Under the pieces are notes generated by a model. The model was not told the origin of the DNA and ran no database searches. It saw only the letters and a program-made list of their open reading frames with translations. Shown piece after piece: positions 34,969 to 45,693 of a stretch of 64,000 bases of DNA. The translations under genes and the position numbers were made by a program. How positions within the stretch are numbered: position 1 is the stretch's first letter; every line of letters starts with the position of its first letter. The stretch lies in NCBI GenBank assembly GCA_021521415.1, contig JAIQDT010000231.1, positions 992,001 to 1,056,000 on the forward strand. The letters are read 5' to 3'. This DNA is from Bidens hawaiensis (Eukaryota > Streptophyta > Magnoliopsida > Asterales > Asteraceae).

Positions 34969-35217
34969 CGCACGCAACATCTGCGCATGGCGCATGACAC
35001 AAAGTCTACGCGCATGCAACATCTGCGCGTGGCGCGGGACATAAAGTCTACGCGCACGCGCATGCAACATCTGCGCGTGGCGCATAACACAAAGCCAGAG
35101 CCTATGCGCACGCGCATGCAACATCTACGCGCGTCGCATGACGCACAGTCTACGCGCACGCGCATGCAACATCTGCGCGTGGCGCATAGCATAAAGCCAG
35201 AGCCTATGCGCAAGCGA
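34969..35217. repeat. Tandem array 2 of element D, 42-54-bp units, 5 copies
   Basis: Units share GCAACATCTGCGCGTGGCGCA, with starts at 34974, 35016, 35064, 35118 and 35166. Between them lie alternating purine-pyrimidine runs such as ACGCGCACGCGCATGCA. Open frames on three frames are repeat by-products. Confidence 0.88.
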
Positions 35218-35381
35218 CATAACAAATGAGTAGTCTAATCCCAAATCAGGATAAGGACAACCTCATTTAGCAGCAACGAATTAGGGGACTGTCGTGGTAT
35301 ACCACCACCACGTTATCGCAATAGAAGACATCCGAATCTTAGGGCGGGAGCCTAATAATATCCCACATGGCCACGCGCCAG

Positions 35382-36118
35382 CTTTATTATTCTTATAGCT
35401 CGTAAGTCGCCTCACGCGCAAGCTTCATTATTATTATAGCTCGTAAGCCGCAACTCGCGCAAGCTCCATTATTATTATAGCTCGTAAGTCGCCTCACGCG
35501 CAAGCTTTATTATTCTTATAGCTCATAAGTCACCTCGCGCGCAAGCTTTATTATTCTTATAGCTCGTAAGTCGCCACGCGCGCAGGCTTTATTATTCCTA
35601 TAGCTCATAAGTCGCCTCACGCGCAAGCTTTATTATTCCTATAGCTCATAAGTCGCCTCACGCGCAAGCTTTATTATTCTTATAGCTCGTAAGTCGCCAC
35701 GCGCGCAGGCTTTATTATTCTTATAGCTCGTAAGTCGCCACGCGCGCAGGCTTTATTATTCTTATAGCTCATAAGTCGCCTCACGCGCAGGCTTTATTAT
35801 TCTTATAGCTCGTAAGTCGCCTCGCGCGCAGGCTTTATTATTCTTATAGCTCGTAAGTCGCCACGCGCGCAGGCTTTATTATTCTTATAGCTCGTAAGTC
35901 GCCACGCGCGCAGGCTTTATTATTCTTATAGCTCGTAAGTCGCCTCGCGCGCAGGCTTTATTATTCTTATAGATCCGTAAGTCGCCTCGCGCGCAGGCTT
36001 TATTATTCTCATAGATCCGTAAGTCGCCTCGCGCGCAGGCTTTATTATTCTCATAACTCGTAAGCTGCCTCGCGCGCAGGCTTTATTATTCTCATAACTC
36101 GTAAGCTGCCTCGCGCGT
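35382..36118. repeat. Tandem array 3 of element D, 41-bp units, about 18 copies
   Basis: Units read CTTTATTATTCTTATAGCTC then RTAAGTCGCC and CGCGCGCAGG, with few substitutions. Several successive units are identical, which argues for recent expansion. Confidence 0.95.
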
Positions 36119-36396
36119 AAGTTATGTTACATTATTATCGAGATGCGCGCTCCATCTTTTATTAGGCCTCGCGCCACTATGATGCGTGCTATATCTTATT
36201 TATGCCAGGGCACCATCATTATCATAAGGACCGCAACATGTCACCATCATGAAGAAAACCTCCCAAAACTCAAAGACAATAAAGACAAGGCCGAAGAAAA
36301 GGGAAAAAACCGCCTCATGGCCTAACACACCTCATAAAGTCCAGCGCTCCACCTAGACGCTTGCGCGCCCAGGAGCAACGCTGGACTTGGGGGGCT

Positions 36397-36801
36397 TGTA
36401 GGGGTATGGTACTAAACCCGGTTTTACGACCCTAAATTTATTATGTTTGGCTTATTTTATTATATGGACTAATACAATGTTATTGGGCTGAGGGGGTTTT
36501 GTGGAGGTAACCCTAACTGGGCTAGGCCCATTAGGGTACCATGATGGTGGCCATGAGGCTCTATATATAAGGAGATCTCCACCTCCTTATGGAGGGGTCA
36601 TGCTCAATAAGAGCCACCACCACTTTTTTGTGTCTGTAAACAAGAGATCTTTGAGATTTCTTAGCAGTCACCTCCACACCCCCGAAAAACCATTGCAGGT
36701 CTCAAGCAACCGGAGAAGAAGATCAAGACGTGGTTCGTTCATCTCGAAAATCCGTGGAAACATCGTCATGGATCAGGTCAGATTCATTTCATGCTTCGAA
36801 A
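36397..36801 (+). repeat. 3' LTR of element D
   Basis: 405 bp, differing from the 5' LTR in A/C and T/C substitutions and in the final CA, which is AA here. Confidence 0.92.
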
Positions 36802-36806
36802 CTCGC

Positions 36807-37153
36807 CCACACAAGAAATCTTTATATGAGCCACTCCCAAGGTCTGTGTTGGTTCTATTAGTAGCACCATGTTTCTTAAATAAATTTTGAACTGTAACTT
36901 TTTCATGAAACAAATGATCTACATACAACGCCAAATGTTTAGTAAAAGAATCAGCTTTATTTTCTCATTATTTTCTCAATCAATAATTAAGGAGACCACA
37001 TAACCACTATTTGAATCATATATAGAAATGTTAACTCTTTACATCTTAAAACATATCAACAGCCATTCTAACAATCGTGCTTCATATCTTAGTGTATACC
37101 AACTCCACATAGTTATTTAACCATGTTGCACAATTTACCCACGATGACAACTT
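36807..37153. other. Third part of the split solo LTR
   Basis: 347 bp of AT-rich sequence between elements D and E; nothing else recognised. Confidence 0.5.
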
Positions 37154-37158
37154 TATGG

Positions 37159-37403
37159 TGTTAGAAAATAAAATAATAACAAAAAGATACAGAATGAAGA
37201 CATGCTCATCATTTCCTTTTTAAGCTCTTACAACAGCTAGATGCCAGCTTTTTCTTTGGACCGTTGCAACCATAAATTCAAAGGATTCACCATCCTTCTT
37301 TATATTTTATTTTGTTTCCTTTTAAGGGTCAAAGCTTCACCATTTAAATGATTTGTAATGATATAACAAAAAGATAGCAAACTTTTTGATTACCGAGTTG
37401 ACA
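37159..37403 (+). repeat. 5' LTR of copia E
   Basis: 245 bp. It lacks two short segments present in the 3' copy (GCTTCTTTCAT and about 13 bp with TACAAAC). Confidence 0.88.
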
Positions 37404-38020
37404 TGGTGGTGAATAACTCTAGGATCATTTTATCTACTCTTACCTATTATCATTTACCTCACAAAACAGCCAAACACCAAGCAAAACCGTCATGCCTGAA
37501 TCTGGGTGTTGCTTAAACCATAATCAAACAACCAACTCTCAACCACAAACTCTAACCGGGTTAATTGCATCTGAGCCAGACCATACTAACGGATTAGGTC
37601 TAATATCAAAAGAACATCGCCTCGCCGGATTCTCACCATGGTGAAAGATGCAGCGTCTTCGGTGGTGTGGCAACGGTTGGAGACGCCATCACACATCCAT
37701 TCAATATCGACAACAGAGGTAAAGGGTTTGAGAGTTTATTCTCAAACCCTTGTATTTGTAATGATAGCTTTATTGACCCCCATGTTCTAAAACTATTAAA
37801 TAATCCCCTTGAAGAAGATATTAATTCCCATAAAATCCATAAAGAATCTGCTACTTTTGATATCCCCATTGAAGAATCTGTTATCTTTAATAAAACCCCT
37901 AAACAATCTGTTAATTTTAATAAAGATCCAAAGGAAGTTGCCTATTCCGATACAGGCCAAAATTACAATGATTTTGCTTTAAAAGGCACTCAAGGTTATG
38001 TTTTTTTACAAAAATAACTT
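37404..38020 (+). pseudogene. Copia E leader and residual gag
   Basis: The primer site should start at 37404 (TGGTGGTGAATAAC), only the first four bases of which match the usual TGGTATCAGAGC. An open stretch at 37667-38017 is rich in Asn, Lys and Phe, with several ESV/KSVNFNK-like phrases, and shows no zinc knuckle or capsid motif, so I cannot assign it securely. It directly precedes the protease and probably represents what remains of the gag-pol linker. Confidence 0.4.
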
Positions 38021-38039
38021 AAACCAAAATATGGGAGAA

Positions 38040-38154
38040 ATTAATATGGATTTTTTATTATGGTACTACCGACACCATGACTTTTGAATTATCCGACATT
38101 GTTTCAAATTCTAAACCTAAAGTTAACCACATAAAAACTGCCAATGGGAGAATA
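38040..38154 (+). pseudogene. Copia E protease, segment before the nested LTR
   Basis: The peptide reads YYGTTDTMTFELSD and ends TANGRI at the insertion site. In intact copia proteases the start is D-S-G-A-T-D; here the DSG triad is lost. The reading continues at 41980 with PVRGGGTIEI. Confidence 0.7.
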
Positions 38155-41100
38155 TGTCACACCCCTGCCAACGACGGACACGCGAGGGCATGATGACGTC
38201 ATGGATCGTAGTCACTGTTTACATCGAACAAACCCTAGTGGTTTGTTTTCATAAAAGTTTTATTATACATCGCATATCTTGTCCCAAAAGATTACATCAC
38301 AGTTGTTTCAAAATATTTTACAAACCATAAGTCTTAGATAACAATGAGTTTCACAAAGATAGAGTTTTTAAAATATGGCCTACATCCTAGAGGCTACAAG
38401 ATGAAAACTCCCAAAATGCATCCTAATGTGTGTGACTCCATGTGCGTTTCCAATGCTTTAATTACCTGAGAATGCATGTATAAAAACGTCAACAAAATTG
38501 TTGGTGAGTTTCACAGGTTTATATGACATCTAAAATATGTGCTTCAACGAGTCGACCGACATTGTCCTATGTAGACAATTCCTCAAATAGTTACCATGAG
38601 CTATATGATCAAGACTTAACAGCGTCTCTATGAGCGCTCCTCTTGATGTTCTAATGCGAAAACATCGAAGTCATCTGTTGGACAAATATCACCCGCTAGA
38701 ACTCCAATCTAATTTAGTGCGACTAACCAGGGGTGGGGTGTGTTAATCCCGAATAGTACTATTCACATTGGCCACGTCTACAATAGTTTATGATCATAGA
38801 TTCTAGGGGACTTCGGTGCATTATTGTTTCCAACCGATGTAACAAAATGAGACCGCGTTTCTACTCGTTTCCGAACATGTGTTTCTCCATGCATTCTCCC
38901 CCAAGAGTTTCAAAAACAGTAAAATTATAAGGGATCGTGAAACTCACATGATTCTTGAATGCGCTAGATATTATGTAAGCCAAAGTCTCGACCTATAATT
39001 TCCCTATAACGTGTAACAACAATTTAGGTCAAATGTTTCATTTTCGATACTTATGGGTTTCATGGCCGTATTTCACCCAACTAGTTAAACTTGTTTCATT
39101 CGAGTGTCATTTTACTAAACGTACTTCGACGACCCTTTGGTGATAGGATACATGACTCTTTATTTATATGAACTCATATAAGTATTAAATTATAATTTTC
39201 GCCGCATAACATTATGTCGGGTTCTTCACATCCAATTTGTTTCGCCATTATCGTTAACAATATATAGTTTTGTTTATAGAGGTTCGCAAGTCTCATAAAA
39301 TATAAGCTATACTTATGTTATATATATTGAAATAGAGTTTCATGAAGAGTCCATTTCACCTATTTTGTTTTTCTTCAAAATATACATTTATGCATAATTT
39401 TAACAAGCTCACACATCTCCAATTATATACAGGTTCATAATCATTATTTTAACTAGGCATGCTTCCATATAAGTTTAGTGTGTGGCTCAACTTTTATACC
39501 ATGACAATATAATATTATTAACAAATATTTTTATATTAAGCACTACAAATATATTTTAAATATAAAATTTCTGTTTTCTTCGTCAAATATATGACAACAA
39601 GACAAGCATTTTTATTACTGTTTTGATCGAGCATTGATTCAATCATATCGAGTAATAATATGCATGCATGTTATCACCTTTCGAGCTCTAAAAGTCCACT
39701 TTGTTTTGTGTTTGACATGTTCTTGCTTTTATTAGTTTGTCCTTTTTCTTTACTTTTTCTTTTATCTATTTTTTTTAGTTTAATCATAAGGCATTCATGA
39801 AATATCTAGTCCACACTTGTTATTTATAATTTCTCCATTAAACTCAATATTCAAAGTTAAGTATGGTTAGTATTTTTGAGATATGTTTAGGCTACTAATC
39901 CAAATGTTTCAATATGATTCATATTTTATATATGCAAATTTTAAAGAATGCTCATAGCGTATGTTCGTGTAGTATTTTTACAAAATATTGTTTTACCAAA
40001 ACTTGAATACATAAGTGTTTTAACCAAGTGTTACATAAAAAGTACCTCTTTAAGTTTGTTTAACACAAAAATTAACACTAGACTCTTGATATGTTTAACT
40101 ATTTGGGTGTTTAAGACCATAAATGATATATAAGCTAAATAAAACATAGGTTCAATAATATTATTCATATTATTACTGTTTTTATCGAGCATTGATTCAA
40201 TCATATCGAGTAATAATATGCATGCATGTTATCACCTTTTTGAGTTCTAAATATCCACTTTGTTTTGTGTTTGACATGTTCTTGCTTTTATTAGTTTGTC
40301 CTTTTTCTTTACCTTTCTTTTATGTATTTTTTTTTATTTTAATCATAAGGCTTTCATGAAATATCTAGTCCACACTTGTTATTTATAATTTCTCCATTAA
40401 ACTCAATATTCAAAGTTAAGTATGGTTAGTGTTTTTGATATATGTTTAGGCTACTAATCCAAATGTTTCAATATGATTCATATTTTATATATGCAAATTT
40501 TAAAGAATGCTCATAGCGTATGTTCGTGTAGTAGTTTTACAAAATATTGTTTTACCAAAACATGAATACATAAGTGTTTTAACCAAGTGTTACATAAAAA
40601 GTACCTCTTTAAGTTTGTTGAACACAACAATTTACGCTAGACTCTTGATATGTTTAACTATTTGGGTGTTTAAGACCATAAATGATATATAAGCTAAATA
40701 AAACATAGGTTCAATAAAGCCTTAACTTACAAGTGCTAGGTTTAGAAAGAAATATGGTTAGATGATGTTCTAGGCTTCCAATGTAGCTTTAAACCTCACC
40801 AAAGACTCCTAGCATCTTGTTTGTAATTGTAGTTTTTTAAGGTGAAATGTATGTGTATGTTGTGTAGAAGGGCCGAGAGATGAGATAGAGAAGTAAAATG
40901 AGTGTGTGTTTTAGAAAGCCACATGTTATATATATATATATATATATTTCTTGCATAATGGTTAGTGGGTTACCAAGAAAGAGTGTAATGCTTGATGTGT
41001 GGTTGTCCTTGTCTCTAGTATTTCTTTATAAAATGAAATATGGAATAGCTTGCTTCTTATTTTAATCAAGGTGTGATCATTAATATGAAGTGAATAGGTG

Positions 41101-41979
41101 ACAAAATCAAAGGGAGTGGGGGTGGTCATTTCGGCCGAGATTCATGGGGGTAGGGGTGGTTTGGATTTTTCTTAGATTGTATTTTATGTCTTTGACTTCA
41201 AGGTATGGATATTATCTACATATTTTTACGTTTACATATTTACTTGTTTTAACAAAGTGTAGGTTGAATTTTGTGGAAATGAAAATAGTTTAATGGCTTC
41301 TCCATCTTTAATCTCAGTAACAAATATAATATGTCATATAAACAAATAGAGAGAAAGAAAACAAAACAATGATGTTGAGCATGATGCATGGTGTCTTAAG
41401 ATAATGTATGGAATTGTTAAAATATTACATTTAAATCAACAAAGAAACTGATTTTTGAAAGGGGTTTATTTTGGCCATAGCTTTGTTGGGGTATTTAGGT
41501 GGTCATTTAATTTGTTAATCAATGATATTAAATGTTAATTCCAAACTAATTATTAGTTAATACATGTTGATCCCGAATCATTAAGCGTTGATACATATAA
41601 AATATATAAAATATATATTCAAGCATACTGTTGTTTTAACCTTGTAATACAATATATAATTATAAATATGTGTATTATCGTTGTGTGTTCTATTATTCAT
41701 TTTTTTACCAAGATAAGTATATTTTTAGTTCACCCCTTTCAGACTAGTGATTCATATTTCTTTTTCGATTTATTTATCACCAACGTTCGTGTGTGTTGGG
41801 CAGACTAGTGTGATCAAGTATTCCTCTAATGATTACCGAAACAAGACATCTAATCAAGCGTGGAATTTTTAATGCATGTGATGACATAATTTCTTATAAT
41901 CAGTCTTATCATGAATGTTTTCAATTTAATTATTATTTAATGACGTACGGACAATAACCCTGTTTGACGGGGTGTCACA
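38155..41979 (-). mobile_element. Solo LTR, 3.8 kb, nested in copia E, target duplication GAATA
   Basis: The ends are TGTCACACCCC on the left and GGGGTGTCACA on the right, with GAATA at 38150-38154 and 41980-41984. Read on the minus strand it begins TGTGACACCCCGTC, the usual start of large Ty3/gypsy (Tekay-type) LTRs, which is why I place it on that strand. No coding domain. It contains a 558-bp tandem duplication and a (TA)n run near 40927-40948. Confidence 0.88.
39613..40728. repeat. 558-bp tandem duplication inside the solo LTR
   Basis: ATTACTGTTTTGATCGAGCA at 39614 recurs near 40172 and the similarity continues to TAAAACATAGGTTCAATAA, with a handful of substitutions and small indels. The twin short frames at 39948 and 40507 are just this duplication. 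Confidence 0.92.
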
Positions 41980-42375
41980 GAATAGTCCCCGTAAGGGGTG
42001 GGGGGACTATTGAGATATTGCCCACATTAAAACTTTCAAACTTCCTTTACGTCCCATCCTTGTCACATAAACTATTATCCATTAGTCATGTGACAAAGGA
42101 ATTAAATTGCACAGTTTTAATGCACCCGACCTTCTGTATCTTACAAGATATCAGGACGGGAGCGATCATTAGGCGTGGTACTGAACGCCAAGGGTTGTAC
42201 TATGTCGAAGAAGTGACTAGCCATGGTACCGTGATGTTAGCCCATGGAACTATAAATAGAGAGGCTTGGTTATGGCATAGGAGATTGGGGAACCCATCTA
42301 TCAATTATTTTCATATCTTATTTCCTAAATTATTTCCTATTAATGAAACATTAACCTGTGAAATTGTGTCTTAGC
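41980..42375 (+). pseudogene. Copia E protease end and GAG-pre-integrase domain
   Basis: After the insertion the frame continues PVRGGGTIEILPTLKLSNFL and YVPSLSHKLLSISHVTKEL, the conserved second half of the copia protease region. WLWHRRLGNPSI (about 42267-42302) is the GAG-pre-integrase motif with its histidine. A stop at 42372 ends the open part. The zinc-binding cysteines that should follow are present only as a broken remnant. Confidence 0.8.
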
Positions 42376-42399
42376 CAAAAGCCATAGACACACCTTTAA

Positions 42400-43416
42400 A
42401 CCAAATAACACAAAAGTTAGTTTACCCTTTTCACTTATCCATTCTGACATTTGGGGACCGGCAAAATTATTGGGGGGGGCAAAATTTTCGTTTTTTCATT
42501 TTATTTGTTGATGATTACACTCGTATGACATGGATGTATTTTCTAAAACATAAACATGAAGTTTTTGAGAAGTTTACTATGTTTTATAACATGATACAAA
42601 CACAATTCAAAGCCAATATCCAAGTTCTTCGATCTGATAACGAGGGTGAATTCGTAAATGATTCTATGAAACAATTTTGTCAAACAAAAGGTATAATTCA
42701 CCAAACATCATGCTCCCACACTCCCGAGCAAAATGGCGTCGTTGAACGGAAAAACCGTATTTTACTAGAAATAACTCAGGCCATTCTGATCGAATCCTAG
42801 GTCCCAAAATCTTTCTGGCCTGAAGCCCTTGCTACTACTACATACCTTATCAACAGGCTACCAACAAAGGCCCTCGATCTAAAAACCCCTTTTCAAGCCC
42901 TTTCAGAGTTCACCAAACTGCCACCTCCCCCTTACACTTCAACCATAGATATTTGGGTATTCTGTTTTTGTCCATATACCAAAAATTAACCGAAGCAAAC
43001 TTGACCCATGTGCAGAAAAATGTGTTTTTGTAGGATATGGGTCAACCAAAAAGGGTATCGATGTTATAGTCCAACAAAACGTCACATATACACCACCATG
43101 AGCTGTGATTTCCTTGAAACAGAGTTCTTTTATACCTCACAACATAGTGGTGAGGGGGAGAAAGAACATGACACGCTAAATTGGTTAAAGTGGGTTCCAA
43201 AATGGGCTTCATCATCCGAAAAAATTAATCAAAGTACTCAAGATGAGTCACCAACCTCACAGCACCCTGATGAGTCTTCAGTTAGTGTTCCATGCGCAAA
43301 TGCTCCCGACCTAGTATCTAAAGCAAGTAATTCCCAGAATTACATCCCTGAAAATATAACTCATGAGACTGAGAATATAACTCATGATAATGTAAATACT
43401 AACAATCATGATGAAG

Positions 43417-43447
<31 letters not shown>

Positions 43448-43660
43448 GCAAGATGAACGGGAAGAGCCGGTACAAGAAGAAACAAGACAAGAAGACACAA
43501 CCGAAAGATATGTCCTCCCACCAAGAGTCAACAGAGGAATTCCTCCAAAGAGATACTCACCAGAAAAACAATCCAAATCCCCCAGATATCCCTTTTCCAA
43601 CATAGCTGAAGCAAAGCTATCTAAAGAAGCTAAAGCCTTTAACATTTCTCTATACACCTA
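42400..43660 (+). pseudogene. Copia E integrase (broken)
   Basis: FVDDYTRMTWMYFLK (about 42503-42547) carries the first catalytic Asp, LRSDNEGEF (about 42628-42654) the second and HTPEQNGVVERKNR (about 42718-42759) the catalytic Glu, so the DDE triad can still be read. A stop at 42798 and frameshifts near 42900-43010 break the rest. The C-terminal part (43008-43658) includes a run of eleven glutamates encoded by a GAA microsatellite. Integrase inserts the cDNA copy into the genome. Confidence 0.82.
43407..43447. repeat. (GAA)n microsatellite in the integrase-RT linker
   Basis: About thirteen AAG/GAA triplets, expanding a naturally acidic linker. Confidence 0.92.
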
Positions 43661-43699
43661 ACAAATTCCAAACTCTGTTAAACAAGCCTTAAAATCAAA

Positions 43700-44919
43700 G
43701 AACTAGAAGGATGCTATGGAAACAGAGATGAAAGCACTAATTAAAATGATAAGTGGGAAATATGTAATCGTCCAATAAAAAAGAAACCGGTAGGGTGTAG
43801 ATGGGTCTTCACGATTAAACATAAACCAGATGGACCCATTGAAAGATACAAAGCACGATTGGTGGCTAAAGGCTACACTCAAACGTATGGGATTGACTAC
43901 CAAGAAACATTTTCTCCAGTAGCCAAGATTAACACCATCAGAGTCCTTTTCTCGATTGCTGCAAATGAAGAATGGCCTCTTCATCAATTTGATGTTAAGA
44001 ATGCTTTTCTTCATGGAGAATTGAAAGAAGAAGTATATATGGAATTGAAAGATACAAAGCACGATCGGTGGCTAAAGGCTACACTCAAACATATGGGATT
44101 GACTACCAAGAAACATTTTCTCTAGTAGCCAAGATTAACACCATCAAAGTCCTTTTCTCGATTGCTGCAAATGAAGGATGGCATCTTCATCAATTTGATG
44201 TTAAGAATGCCTTTCTTCATGGAGAATTGAAAGAAGAAGTATATATGGAAGCCCCACCTGGGTTCACAGAAAATTTCAAACCAAAGGAAGTTTGTCGCTT
44301 AAAAAAAAGCTTAAAAACTATCTATGGGCTAAAACAATCTCCCAGAGCTTGGTTCGGAAGATTCACCCTAGCAATGAAGGGATATGGATTCCGACAAAGC
44401 AATTCCGATCATACCCTTTTCCTTAAAAACAGAGGTAACCTTGTAACTTGTTTAATCATATATGTTGATGACATGATCATTACAGGAAACGATGACGAAG
44501 AAATGAAGAAGCTAAAAGCAAACTTGTTTAAGGAATTTGAAATGAAGGACCTAGGAAGGCTTAAGTATTTTCTTGGAATTGAAGTACTAAGATCTAAAAA
44601 GGGTATTTTTATATGTCAAAAAAAATATATCCTTGACCTTTTAGCCGAGACAGGAATGATTGATTGCAAACTGGCCGATACACCGATGATGGTTAATCAT
44701 AAACTCCACATGGAAGAAGGGGGAGAACTGGCAGACAAAGAAAGATATCAACGCTTGGTAGGAAAGTTAATATATCTCTTGCATACTCGTCCAGACATCG
44801 CATATGCAGTGGGGATCGTCAGCAAATTTATGCATCAACCTCAAGACACTCACATGGAAGCAGTTCGGAGAATTATTAGATATCTCAAAGGGACAACAGG
44901 CCACGGGGTTCTCTTCTAA
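43700..44919 (+). pseudogene. Copia E reverse transcriptase with internal tandem duplication
   Basis: The RT begins near 43711 (DAMETEMKAL) and shows [20 protein letters not shown], then [18 protein letters not shown], then a repeat of the same block in another frame, then APPGF, YGLKQSPRAW, and the catalytic YVDDMIITGND at 44461. It ends with RYLKGTTGHGVLF. The 206-bp duplication shifts the frame by two bases and would abolish a continuous product. RT copies the element's RNA into DNA inside cytoplasmic particles. Confidence 0.9.
43838..44249. repeat. 206-bp tandem duplication in the RT coding region
   Basis: ATTGAAAGATACAAAGCACG occurs at 43838 and again at 44044; both copies run to GAAGTATATATGGA. 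The copies differ at about ten sites. The junction lies where ATGGA-ATTGAAAG meets. Confidence 0.92.
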
Positions 44920-45410
44920 CCAAATAAACACCTAAAAATTCAATTGTATACTGATGCAGACTGGGCAGGGGACAAAGATGATGGAAGATCAACATCGGGT
45001 TACTTCACTCTACTTGATGGAAATTTAGTTACATGGAGAAGTAAAAAGCAAAAGGTCATAGCATTATCTAGTTCCGAAGCGGAATTTCGGGGAATTGCAC
45101 GAGGCGTGACAGAGGTTCTATGGATACGTAAACTTTTGGCAGAAATTGGTTTCCTCCAAACCGAAGCAAGTAGAATCATGTGTGACAACAAAGCGGCAAT
45201 ACAAATTTCAAATAATCCTGTCCAGCACAATCGTACAAAGCATGTGGAAGTCGATAGGCACATAATCAAAGAAAAACTCGAAGAAGTATTATAGAACTTC
45301 CATTCGTTCGATCAGAAGACCAACTTGCAGACATTTTAACCAAGGCCATCAATGGAAAAATATTCAGCAATTGTGTTAGCAAGTTGAGTATTGGAAACCT
45401 TACTACTCAA
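44920..45410 (+). pseudogene. Copia E RNase H
   Basis: A stop at 44920 separates this from the RT. TDADWAGDKDDGRSTSGY (about 44950-45003) has the first catalytic Asp, SSSEAEFRG (about 45070-45096) the Glu, CDNKAAIQISNNPV (about 45181-45222) the next Asp and TKHVEVDRHIIKEKL the C-terminal motif. The frame stops at 45292 and continues one frame over with FVRSEDQLADILTKA. RNase H removes the RNA from RNA-DNA hybrids during reverse transcription. Confidence 0.88.
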
Positions 45411-45422
45411 CTTAAGGGGGAG

Positions 45423-45688
45423 TGTTAGAAAATAAAATAATAACAAAAAGATACAGAATGAATACATGCTCATCATTTCCTTTTTAAGCTCTTACAACAG
45501 CTAGATGCCAGCTTTTTCTTTGGACCGTTGCTACCATAAATTCAAAGAATTCACCATCCTTCTTTATTTTATTTTGTTTCCTTGTAAGGGTCAAAGCTTC
45601 ACCATTTAAATGATGCTTCTTTCATTTGTAATGATATAACAAAAAGATAGCAATACAAACTACAAACTTTTTGATTACCGAGTTGACA
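45423..45688 (+). repeat. 3' LTR of copia E
   Basis: 266 bp, preceded by TTAAGGGGGAG. Confidence 0.9.
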
Positions 45689-45693
45689 TATGG

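Larger units (their letters stand above)
33312..36801 (+). mobile_element. Element D: young non-coding LTR element with three tandem arrays, target duplication CTCGC
   Basis: Two 405-bp LTRs (33312-33716 and 36397-36801) flank 2.7 kb. CTCGC occurs at 33307-33311 and 36802-36806. A primer-binding site starts right after the 5' LTR and a polypurine tract, ACTTGGGGGGCT, right before the 3' LTR. I see only three differences between the LTRs, so the insertion is recent. The interior encodes no Gag or Pol; it consists of a short leader and three unrelated tandem arrays (48 bp, about 48 bp and 41 bp units). It fits the non-autonomous LARD/TRIM class, mobilised by proteins of another element. Confidence 0.93.
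37159..45688 (+). mobile_element. Copia E: Ty1/copia element carrying a nested solo LTR, target duplication TATGG
   Basis: LTRs start TGTTAGAAAATAAAA and end CCGAGTTGACA. TATGG is found at 37154-37158 and 45689-45693. A purine tract, TTAAGGGGGAG, precedes the 3' LTR. Domain order protease, GAG-pre-integrase, integrase, RT, RNase H marks it as Ty1/copia. Most of gag is missing, pol has stops, an internal duplication and a 3.8-kb insertion, so it is dead. Without the insertion it would be about 4.7 kb. Confidence 0.92.

Noticed and set aside
34747..35229. Open frames over the CGCGCA array of element D
   Set aside because: Low-complexity translation of a tandem repeat in several frames on both strands.
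33240..36900. Possible exon on the minus strand across the element D insertion site, with a GTAAGT-like donor
   Set aside because: The frame has a stop before the donor, and the sequence belongs to the split solo LTR.
39948..40692. Two nearly identical 61-codon frames
   Set aside because: They are the same segment of the 558-bp duplication in a non-coding LTR.
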